A stretch of 11,691 nucleotides of DNA from SZUA-217 sp034658975. Its GTDB lineage: Bacteria; Actinomycetota; Acidimicrobiia; Spongiisociales; ZC4RG35. The notes beneath the pieces are model-generated. The model saw nothing but the letters and a program-made list of their open reading frames with translations, was not told the origin of the DNA and searched no databases. Where the stretch lies: NCBI GenBank assembly GCA_034658975.1, contig JAYEGJ010000062.1:1-11691 (forward strand), read 5' to 3'. Shown in pieces: positions 1 to 5,086 of the stretch (its first letter is position 1; each line of letters begins with the position of its first letter). Position numbers and translations under genes: made by a program.

Positions 1-110
1 CGGAAAAGGCCCCTCGACAGAAGCGGGAGAAGACATCGCGAAGAAAGGGTGTCGAACCCGGGGAGACAGACGTATCCGCCAGAACCGAGCCCCGCACGGC
101 CGGAAGTCAG

Positions 111-479
111 ATGGAAGTCAGAGAGGCCACCGAGAGCGAGGCTTCCAAGTCGGCTGCCGCCCGATTCGTCGACTCCATCGATGGACGTCTCGAAGCCGCT
201 GAGAAGAAGTGGGGTGCCCTGCTCCCACAGTGGATATTCACGAGGATCATGGTCGGCGTCGTATTTGTCGCCCTGATACTGGCCCTGATCTTCCCCGGTG
301 TGATATCGATCTTTCTTCTCGCGGCGGGACTATTGATGGTCATGTTGGGAGCGGTGCTCTACACCGATCCCATGCTTGGTACCCGCTGGCTTCCCGGAAG
401 AATGGGGCCAATGCACGTGCTCCTCTTCGGAGTCACGATCCTGTTGCTCGGAGTCCTTCTCGGAATAATCGCCAACTAG
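111..479 (+). CDS. Small three-helix membrane protein of unknown function
   Basis: This encodes 122 residues from the ATG at 111, and I do not recognise the family. The first ~40 residues are charged, rich in Glu, Ala and Lys, and probably cytoplasmic. Three hydrophobic segments follow, at about residues 45-62, 65-84 and 101-120. A short basic loop with Trp-93 and two Arg lies between the second and third. The last helix ends almost at the C-terminus. A weak GGAAG lies just upstream of the ATG. The same frame stays open with no stop back to position 3, coding for a Lys/Arg/Glu-rich stretch. The true start could therefore be outside the window and this entry could be the C-terminal part of a longer protein. 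The gene converges on rplQ and ends inside the terminator hairpin at 479-505. That it is a real coding region is likely; its function cannot be inferred. Confidence 0.7.
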   Translation: MEVREATESEASKSAAARFVDSIDGRLEAAEKKWGALLPQWIFTRIMVGVVFVALILALIFPGVISIFLLAAGLLMVMLGAVLYTDPMLGTRWLPGRMGPMHVLLFGVTILLLGVLLGIIAN

Positions 480-505
480 AAACACCCGCCAAAGGCGGGC
501 GTTTC
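479..505. terminator. Bidirectional intrinsic terminator between the membrane-protein gene and rplQ
   Basis: A near-perfect stem pairs GAAAC (479-483) with GTTTC (501-505) and CCCGCC (485-490) with GGCGGG (494-499). There is one A/C mismatch between the two blocks, and the loop is AAA. On the plus strand it is followed by a T-rich run (TGTCGTTCTT). On the minus strand the tail is TTTCTAGTT, less T-rich. It starts at the last base of the membrane-protein stop codon and lies 55 nt after the rplQ stop, so it can end both convergent transcripts. Confidence 0.82.
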
Positions 506-527
506 TGTCGTTCTTCGCGGCGTAGAG

Positions 528-539
528 TCGGTATACCGA
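528..539. repeat. 12-bp perfect palindrome downstream of rplQ
   Basis: TCGGTATACCGA is its own reverse complement. It sits between the rplQ stop (561) and the terminator stem (479-505). Possible roles are a protein-binding site or a second small hairpin in the 3' untranslated region of the rplQ transcript. Nothing in the sequence decides between these, and chance is possible. Confidence 0.4.
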
Positions 540-560
540 ACCCACAGCATTAGGAAACGG

Positions 561-911
561 TCACACCAATTCGATGATCGCCTCTTCGGCACCGTCTCCA
601 CGACGGGGACCGAGCTTGGTGATTCGGGTATAGCCACCGGGGCGATCCGCGTAACGCGGACCCACCTCCTCAAACAGCCGATGGACGGCGTCTTTGTTGT
701 TGATCCTCTTCAGAACCGTCCGACGAGCATGGAGATCGCCCCTGCGGGCCTTCGTGATCATCTTCTCGGCGAAGGGGCGGACTGCCTTGGCCTTGGCCAC
801 AGTGGTCGCCACCTTCTCGTACATGAACAAATCGGACGCCAGATTGGCCAGGATCAGCCTTTCATGCGACGGCGAACCGCCGAGACGGGGTCCCTTACTG
901 GGGCGTGGCAT
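561..911 (-). CDS. rplQ: 50S ribosomal protein L17
   Basis: L17 is 116 residues here, the usual short bacterial length. It is a large-subunit protein near the exit tunnel on the solvent side. The N-terminus MPRPSKGPRLGGSPSHERLI is a close form of the conserved L17 start, with the RLGGxxxHR-type motif at residues 9-17. The rest follows the family pattern: a KAKAVRPFAEKMIT helix, the basic RRGDLHARR segment, and a C-terminal RYADRPGGYTRI(T)K block before an acidic tail. The ATG overlaps the TAA of rpoA as TAATG. A GGAGG Shine-Dalgarno lies 9 nt upstream inside rpoA, consistent with coupled translation. It is the last gene of the alpha operon. Identification is secure. Confidence 0.97.
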   Translation of the reverse strand: MPRPSKGPRLGGSPSHERLILANLASDLFMYEKVATTVAKAKAVRPFAEKMITKARRGDLHARRTVLKRINNKDAVHRLFEEVGPRYADRPGGYTRITKLGPRRGDGAEEAIIELV

Positions 912-1861
912 TAGATGCCGCCTCCGCTGGGTGAGTCGGCGAGGCTGAGGCCGAGCTCGTCGAGCTTGGCAATCACCTCGTCGAGGCTCTTCTGGCCGAA
1001 GTTGGTGATGTTGAGCAGGTCATCGGATGTCCGCTCCACCAACTCGCCGACCGTCTTCACCTGAGCACGACGCAGGCAGTTGCGGGGACGCTCGGAAAGG
1101 TCGAGGGCTTCGATCGGAAGGTCGAGATCCGGAGAACTCGACACTTCGGGCTCGACGTCGCCGAGCTCGAGTCCTTGACCCTCGCCGATGTCGGCGAAAA
1201 GTCCCATGAGCTCACCGAGAGTCTTACCGGCCGAAGACACTGCCTCGGTCGGGTCAATCGCACCATTGGTCTCGATATCGAGCACCAGACGATCGAAGTT
1301 GGTCATCTGACCGACCTGAGTGCTCTCGACGCGGTAGGCAACCTTGCGCACCGGGGAGAAGATCGAATCGACGGGAATGACCCCGATGACCGAGCTTCCG
1401 CCCTTGTTGCCATCCGCGGTTCGGTAGCCAACACCGGGAGCCACAGTCAACTCCATCTCGAGCCGCCCTGAAGCGCTCAGAGTGGCGATGGGGGCTTTGG
1501 GGTTGACGACCTCGACACCGGCGGGAAGCTTGAGGTCTGCAGCCGTCACGTTGCCGACACCCTTGGCCGACAGGTAGAGAGTCTGCTCGTCGATGCCGTC
1601 CATGCGGATGACGATCCGCTTGATGTTGAGAATGATGTCGACGACATCCTCCACGACACCGCTGATGGTGGAGAACTCATGCTCAACACCTTCGATCTGG
1701 ATCGAGGTGATGGCGGCTCCAGGGATACGGGACAGGAGCGTACGACGAAGAGTGTTACCAAGCGTGTAGCCGAATCCCGGCTCCAACGGTTCCACGACGA
1801 TGCGGGAACGGTTGTCTCCAAGGACTTCCTCTTCGATTTGTGGGCGCTGAACAATCAACAA
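911..1861 (-). CDS. rpoA: DNA-directed RNA polymerase subunit alpha
   Basis: RpoA is 316 residues. The dimer nucleates assembly of core RNA polymerase, and its C-terminal domain binds UP elements and activators. The N-terminal domain (about 1-225) contains the hallmark EPLEPGFGYTLGNTLRRTLL at 24-43. A short acidic linker follows, and then the C-terminal domain (about 248-308). In that domain R258, N261 and K291 align with the DNA-contacting R265, N268 and K298 of E. coli. The start is a TTG at 1859-1861: the protein must begin MLIVQRP-like as in relatives, no ATG is available, and a GAGGT Shine-Dalgarno lies 7 nt upstream. The next codon is also TTG, so the start could be one codon later. The gap to rpsD is 10 nt. 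Identity is certain and the TTG start is very likely. Confidence 0.97.
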   Translation of the reverse strand: MLIVQRPQIEEEVLGDNRSRIVVEPLEPGFGYTLGNTLRRTLLSRIPGAAITSIQIEGVEHEFSTISGVVEDVVDIILNIKRIVIRMDGIDEQTLYLSAKGVGNVTAADLKLPAGVEVVNPKAPIATLSASGRLEMELTVAPGVGYRTADGNKGGSSVIGVIPVDSIFSPVRKVAYRVESTQVGQMTNFDRLVLDIETNGAIDPTEAVSSAGKTLGELMGLFADIGEGQGLELGDVEPEVSSSPDLDLPIEALDLSERPRNCLRRAQVKTVGELVERTSDDLLNITNFGQKSLDEVIAKLDELGLSLADSPSGGGI

Positions 1862-1871
1862 CTCGGATACC

Positions 1872-2477
1872 TCACTTCGAGTAGAGCTCGACGATCAACT
1901 GTTCGTTGATGTCGGTGTCTATCTGGTCACGACGGGGCTGGGACAAAACGACGATCTTGCGCTCGTCGGGATTCACTTCGAGCCACTCAGGAACCAAACG
2001 ATCCTGGGTGTCTACGGAATGCTGGATGACGATCAGGTCTGTGCTGCGCTCCTTGATAGTGATGGCGTCACCGACCTTCACCTGATAGGAAGGGATGTCC
2101 ACCTTCTTGCCATTGACTTGAAAATGGCCGTGGTTGACGAGCTGACGAGCCTGGGGGCGAGTAGCCGCCAAACCTGAACGCCAGACGACGTTGTCGAGGC
2201 GCTGCTCGAGCAACAGGAGAAGGTTGTCGCCGGTGATTCCCTGACGACGGTCGCTTTCGGCGTAGTAACGACGGAATTGCTTCTCCAGCACGCCATACAT
2301 CGTGCGGAGCTTCTGCTTCTCACGAAGCTGGATCAGGTAGTCGCTCTCACGAATGCGACCTCGGCCGTGCTCACCCGGTGGGTAAGGACGACGCTCGACG
2401 GGGCAACGCTTCGACTGGCAGAGCGGGGTGCGTGCACGACGGCACGCCTTGTGACGGGGTCCTGTGTAACGAGCCAT
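1872..2477 (-). CDS. rpsD: 30S ribosomal protein S4
   Basis: S4 is 201 residues. It is a primary 16S rRNA-binding protein that starts 30S assembly, and in several bacteria it also represses its own operon. The start MARYTGPRHK and end NEQLIVELYSK are diagnostic, and the S4 RNA-binding fold lies at about residues 95-160 (RLDNVVWRSG, ARQLVNHGHF, VNGKKVDIPSY). The N-terminal zinc region is unusual: H9, C12, C20 and C25 sit where zinc-binding S4 proteins have four Cys, and the loop between the two pairs is about six residues shorter. The ATG at 2475-2477 overlaps the rpsK TGA as TGATG, with a GAGGAGG Shine-Dalgarno 7-8 nt upstream. A longer reading frame with an upstream start inside rpsK is not needed. 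Confidence 0.97.
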   Translation of the reverse strand: MARYTGPRHKACRRARTPLCQSKRCPVERRPYPPGEHGRGRIRESDYLIQLREKQKLRTMYGVLEKQFRRYYAESDRRQGITGDNLLLLLEQRLDNVVWRSGLAATRPQARQLVNHGHFQVNGKKVDIPSYQVKVGDAITIKERSTDLIVIQHSVDTQDRLVPEWLEVNPDERKIVVLSQPRRDQIDTDINEQLIVELYSK

Positions 2478-2869
2478 CAGCCGCGCCTCCTCTTCTTGGG
2501 GCGGCAGCCGTTGTGTGGGATCGGGGTCACGTCCTTGACCCAAGTGATCTCCATGCCCATGTTCTGAAGGGTTCTCACGGCGGTATCACGGCCGGAGCCG
2601 GTACCCGCGACGATCACATCCAGCTTGCGGATGCCGTGCTCGCCTGCGCGACGGGCGGCTTCCTCGGCTGCAACCTGAGCGGCGTATGGCGTCGACTTTC
2701 GTGATCCCTTGAAACCAACCGAACCACCCGATGTCCACGCAACCGTGGCACCGTTCTGGTCGGTGATGTTGATGATCGTGTTGTTGAAGCTGGCCTTGAT
2801 GTGGGCCTGGCCGTGAGCGATGTTCTTGCGCTCGCGACGACGGACCCTCTTGGCACCTTGCTGAGCCAT
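2477..2869 (-). CDS. rpsK: 30S ribosomal protein S11
   Basis: S11 is 130 residues, a platform protein of the 30S subunit that contacts mRNA near the E site and 16S rRNA helices 23-24. It shows the conserved core at about 20-100 (HIKASFNNTIINITDQNG, the GFKGSRKSTPYAAQ block, and VAGTGSGRDTAVR). The C-terminus ends TPIPHNGCRPKKRRRG, the family signature. The N-terminal 16 residues are basic. The ATG lies 2 nt after the rpsM TAA, with a GGTGA Shine-Dalgarno inside the end of rpsM. Its stop overlaps the rpsD start. Order rpsM-rpsK-rpsD-rpoA-rplQ is the classical alpha operon. Confidence 0.98.
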   Translation of the reverse strand: MAQQGAKRVRRRERKNIAHGQAHIKASFNNTIINITDQNGATVAWTSGGSVGFKGSRKSTPYAAQVAAEEAARRAGEHGIRKLDVIVAGTGSGRDTAVRTLQNMGMEITWVKDVTPIPHNGCRPKKRRRG

Positions 2870-2871
2870 AT

Positions 2872-3249
2872 TTACTTCGTCACCTTCTTCTTGCCTGCGA
2901 TGGCAACGCGGCGGCCCTTACGGCCACGGGCGTTGGTGTGTGTGCGCTGGCCGCGCACCGGCAGGCCGCGACGATGGCGGATGCCCTGGTAGCTGCCGAT
3001 TTCGATCTTTCGCTTGATGTTCTGCTGAACCTCGCGACGAAGATCACCCTCGACCTGGAAATTCGCCTCGATGAAACGCCGAACCTTGGAGACCTCATCG
3101 TCGGTCATTGACCTGACTCTTGTATCCGGATCGACGCCGGTCTCGGCGCAGATCAGCTGCGAGCGAACGAGCCCGATGCCGTAGATATAGGTCAGGGAGA
3201 TTTCGATCCGCTTGTCGCGCGGAATGTCAACACCTGCAATACGTGCCAA
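2872..3249 (-). CDS. rpsM: 30S ribosomal protein S13, TTG start
   Basis: S13 is 125 residues, a 30S head protein that contacts the P-site tRNA and forms an intersubunit bridge to 23S rRNA and L5. The N-terminus MARIAGVDIPRDKR, the helix-two-turn-helix region (YGIGLVRSQ, DDEVSKVRRF) and the basic tail with GQRTHTNARGRKG are family hallmarks. The tail ends in a Lys-rich stretch. The start is TTG (3247-3249): this is the codon that gives the invariant N-terminus, and it has an AAGGGTGA Shine-Dalgarno 5 nt upstream. No ATG or GTG fits. It lies 5 nt after rpmJ. A weak start in second place in the operon may set translation level; that is inference. Confidence 0.97.
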   Translation of the reverse strand: MARIAGVDIPRDKRIEISLTYIYGIGLVRSQLICAETGVDPDTRVRSMTDDEVSKVRRFIEANFQVEGDLRREVQQNIKRKIEIGSYQGIRHRRGLPVRGQRTHTNARGRKGRRVAIAGKKKVTK

Positions 3250-3254
3250 TTAAT

Positions 3255-3368
3255 TCACCCTTGTCGTTGCTTGTGACGGGGATTGCTACAGATCACCCAG
3301 ACGCGGCCACGGCGCCGGATAATCCGACACTTCTCACACATTTTCTTTGTGGAAGGTCTTACTTTCAT
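3255..3368 (-). CDS. rpmJ: 50S ribosomal protein L36 (zinc form)
   Basis: L36 is 37 residues, the smallest large-subunit protein, binding 23S rRNA near the GTPase-associated side. It begins MKVRPSTKKMCEKCRIIRRR and ends NPRHKQRQG. The zinc-binding CCCH set is intact at C11, C14, C27 and H32, so this is the zinc-dependent form. The ATG is at 3366-3368, with a GGAG Shine-Dalgarno at 3376-3379 and a 7-nt spacer. It is the first gene of the alpha operon here, behind a candidate promoter (3516-3544) and a structured leader. In most relatives infA precedes rpmJ directly. infA is not found here. Confidence 0.97.
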   Translation of the reverse strand: MKVRPSTKKMCEKCRIIRRRGRVWVICSNPRHKQRQG

Positions 3369-3509
3369 TACAAAACTCCATGTTCCGGCTCACATCCATG
3401 GACGCGAGCATTGCCAGGCCATCGCCATTGGCAATCGGAGCGTGTCGGTGATTGCGGGCGACGATGCCCTGGACGAACCGCCGTTCGGCCAATGAAAGGC
3501 GGCAAAGAC
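3369..3509 (-). promoter_or_regulatory. Structured leader of the alpha operon (four hairpins before rpmJ)
   Basis: The predicted ~140-nt 5' leader of rpmJ-rpsM-rpsK-rpsD-rpoA-rplQ holds four successive stem-loops on the minus strand. P1 (3478-3502) pairs CCGCC with GGCGG, plus UUC with GAA inside. P2 (3456-3469) pairs GGGC with GCCC. P3 (3410-3435) pairs AUUGCCA with UGGCAAU, then GGC with GCC across a 2-nt bulge, with loop GAUG. P4 (3388-3409) pairs GCUCGCGUC with GAUGUGAGC, including G-U pairs, with loop CAUG. P3 and P4 abut without a gap. A CUCC at 3437-3440, just before P3, is complementary to the rpmJ Shine-Dalgarno GGAG (3376-3379). The layout suggests translational control, perhaps by S4 as in other bacteria. 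The folding was done by eye, so the energetics are unknown. Confidence 0.6.
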
Positions 3510-3515
3510 CCATGA

Positions 3516-3544
3516 ATACTAACTACGGGTTGGGGATTGCTCAA
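3516..3544 (-). promoter_or_regulatory. Candidate sigma70-type promoter for the alpha operon
   Basis: On the minus strand a TTGAGC (-35, 3539-3544) is followed after exactly 17 nt by TAGTAT (-10, 3516-3521). Each box matches the consensus at 4 of 6 positions, and the -10 fits TANNNT. Transcription would start near 3508-3510, about 140 nt before the rpmJ ATG. It lies in the only sizeable spacer upstream of rpmJ. Confidence 0.5.
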
Positions 3545-3548
3545 ATTC

Positions 3549-3561
3549 CCGGTCGAACCGG
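3549..3561 (-). terminator. Weak hairpin after the 72-residue membrane-protein gene
   Basis: On the minus strand CCGGU and ACCGG (outer arms 3557-3561 and 3549-3553) form a 5-bp stem with a 3-nt UCG loop, followed by GAATTTG. It could end transcription of the small gene at 3601-3819. The overlapping 10-bp palindrome GAACCGGTTC (3555-3564), just upstream of the -35 box at 3539-3544, could instead be an operator. The stem is short and the T-run poor. Confidence 0.3.
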
Positions 3562-3600
3562 TTCAGACGGCCGGATTCAAGGGGGTTGGCGGCCAGAGTT

Positions 3601-3819
3601 TTAGTGGCGAATCAACGTGCTGGGACCTTGATGATCTCCGTAACCCATGGCCATGCCCACCAGCAGCCCGATGAAAGCGATAGGCATGCCAACGAAACCG
3701 ATCTGGGAAGCATCCGACGAGATCCACCCGAGTTCATAAAGACCCATCGGAATCAACATCACCACAACGCCGGGGAGCATCCCAAGAAAACCGTATCCAA
3801 GCGTCCGCAGAGTGCGCAT
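3601..3819 (-). CDS. Small two-helix membrane protein, hypothetical
   Basis: This encodes 72 residues, and I do not recognise the family. Two hydrophobic segments, at about residues 7-28 and 41-61, are joined by a short loop with Trp-32, two Ser and Asp-36. Both are rich in Gly and Met, and the second ends in GMAMGYG. The tail is short, polar and slightly basic. The start is the ATG at 3817-3819, supported by GGAGGG about 6 nt upstream. The frame is open further upstream, but without hydrophobic or conserved content. The gene diverges from ilvE across 176 nt and lies upstream of the alpha operon on the same strand. Strong ribosome binding site and clear membrane pattern support a real gene. 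Function is unknown. Confidence 0.65.
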   Translation of the reverse strand: MRTLRTLGYGFLGMLPGVVVMLIPMGLYELGWISSDASQIGFVGMPIAFIGLLVGMAMGYGDHQGPSTLIRH

Positions 3820-3995
3820 GGCGTTCCCTCCACATTCGGGGTCCAGGCCCATATTCGCCCGTTCCATCCAGAGGGCGGTAGAGGAAAAGGCCCCTTTGAG
3901 ATTTCGCGGGCGGCTTTCCGCGTCGACCGAGAATGACCGATACCCTGCTCCGACCAGCACCTGGATGGGACCGCGTGGGTCCCACAAGGAGATGT
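3820..3995. other. Divergent intergenic region between the small membrane gene and ilvE
   Basis: These 176 nt must hold the start signals for two divergent genes. I find no convincing -35/-10 pair on either strand. TACCCT at 3941-3946 could be a -10 for ilvE, but it lacks a good -35. The inverted AAAGG/CCTTT around 3885-3897 is a small GC-rich palindrome. No leader peptide rich in Leu, Ile or Val and no attenuator-like hairpin precedes ilvE. Confidence 0.4.
3986..3993 (+). promoter_or_regulatory. Ribosome binding site that fixes the ilvE start
   Basis: AAGGAGAT lies immediately before the ATG at 3996 and decides for it over the upstream in-frame ATG at 3933. Spacing from GGAG to ATG is 4 nt, on the short side. 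An out-of-frame ATG at 3992 touches the GGAG directly and is too close to be used. Confidence 0.75.
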
Positions 3996-5015
3996 ATGAG
4001 CACCGGTCCTGAGCCACCAGCAGCCTTCGGAACTGCCTTCGCCAACACGATGGTGTCCGTCGACTTCGAGAACGGTCAGTGGGGCACCCCCGATCTCACG
4101 CCTGTCGAGTCGCTCTCGCTTCACCCGGGTAGCCATGCGCTCCACTATGGCTCGGCATGTTTCGAGGGGCTCAAGGCCCACCAAGGCGTCGACGGCAAGG
4201 TGCGCGTGTTTCGGATGGACCGGAACGTCGAGCGTATGCAAAGATCAGCCCAGGTGCTGCATCTCCCCGTGCCCGAATCCGGGCTGCTGACAGGAATGAT
4301 CCGCGGAGTGGTCGCCGCCAATCTCGAAGAGGTGCCGAAGGCCCCGGGCTCTCTCTACATCCGTCCGACGCTGATCGGAACCGAGGTGAACATCGGGGCC
4401 GCAGCCGCACCGACCCAGTCGGCCCTGCTCTACGTCATCTGCTGTCCCGTCGGGGGCTACTTCGCCGGGGGCGTCCGGCCGCTGCGAATCGCGGTCGAAG
4501 TCGACCAGCCTCGCACCACACCGCAGTTCGGAATGGTCAAATCGGGCGCCAACTACGCCATGGCCCTCGGCGTCATCATGGGAGCGAGGGAAGAACTCGG
4601 AGTCGATCAGGTCCTCTTCGTCCCGGGAGGGGTCGTGCAAGAAACGGGTGCCACCAATTTCCTTCTCATCGACTCTCATCGGATCATCACGCCGGCGCTG
4701 ACAGAGTCTTTTCTCCACGGTGTGACCCGTGACTCGTTGCTCAGGATCGGGATGGATCTCGGATACGAGATCGAGGAGCGGGAGTTGACTCTCGATGAGA
4801 TCCTCGATTGGGCGAGCCGACCGGACGCAGAGTGTGCCCTATCGGGAACAGCGGCGGTGCTGGCGCCCGTTGGAACTCTGGTACACAAGGGCGAAGACCT
4901 GCCCGTCGGATCAGGTCAACCCGGCCCCAACACACTTCGCCTGCGAACGGCTCTCACCGACCTGCAGACAGCGGAGGCCCCGGATCCCTACGGCTGGCTG
5001 ACCGAGATCGTCTAG
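3996..5015 (+). CDS. ilvE: Branched-chain-amino-acid aminotransferase
   Basis: This is a 339-residue fold-type IV PLP enzyme that interconverts Leu, Ile and Val with their 2-oxo acids, the last step of their synthesis. FGTAFANTMV near the N-terminus, SLHPGSHALHYGSACFEGLK (41-60), FRMDRNVERM (72-81) and SLYIRPTLIGTE (119-130) follow the BCAT subgroup that includes the actinobacterial and mitochondrial enzymes. K182 in MVKSGANYAMAL is the expected Schiff-base lysine. E216 in QETGATN should contact the pyridine nitrogen. GVTRDS (242-247) and SGTAA (283-287) hold the phosphate-binding turns. The start is the ATG at 3996, with AAGGAG only 4-5 nt upstream; an upstream in-frame ATG at 3933 lacks such a site. 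The gene is convergent with map and stands apart from other ilv or leu genes in this window. Confidence 0.93.
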   Translation: MSTGPEPPAAFGTAFANTMVSVDFENGQWGTPDLTPVESLSLHPGSHALHYGSACFEGLKAHQGVDGKVRVFRMDRNVERMQRSAQVLHLPVPESGLLTGMIRGVVAANLEEVPKAPGSLYIRPTLIGTEVNIGAAAAPTQSALLYVICCPVGGYFAGGVRPLRIAVEVDQPRTTPQFGMVKSGANYAMALGVIMGAREELGVDQVLFVPGGVVQETGATNFLLIDSHRIITPALTESFLHGVTRDSLLRIGMDLGYEIEERELTLDEILDWASRPDAECALSGTAAVLAPVGTLVHKGEDLPVGSGQPGPNTLRLRTALTDLQTAEAPDPYGWLTEIV

Positions 5016-5041
5016 GAGTGGCCACCCTCTTGTCGTCTCGC

Positions 5042-5076
5042 GTGCAATGCGTCGGGCTCAGACCGACGGATTGCAC
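5042..5076. terminator. Stem-loop between convergent ilvE and map, likely bidirectional terminator
   Basis: GTGCAAT (5042-5048) pairs with ATTGCAC (5070-5076) and CGTCGG (5050-5055) with CCGACG (5063-5068). A single G/G mismatch separates the blocks, and the loop is 7 nt. It lies in the 71-nt gap between the two stop codons, 26 nt past ilvE and 10 nt past map. Neither strand has a T-run after it, as is often the case in high-GC bacteria. Confidence 0.65.
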
Positions 5077-5086
5077 TCCGGTGCGT

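Noticed and set aside
3334..3492. A 52-residue minus-strand frame (TTG at 3490-3492) overlapping the leader and the rpmJ start
   Set aside because: It has no ribosome binding site and runs through the leader hairpins, which explain the base composition better. It also overlaps rpmJ in another frame.
3883..3895. 13-nt sequence GGAAAAGGCCCCT repeated at 2-14
   Set aside because: A match of this length between two places in an 11.7-kb window is expected about once by chance, and the flanks do not match.
3992..4012. Six-codon ORF (MYEHRS) overlapping the ilvE start
   Set aside because: Its ATG directly touches the GGAG, which is too close for initiation. The in-frame ilvE ATG 4 nt later explains the site.
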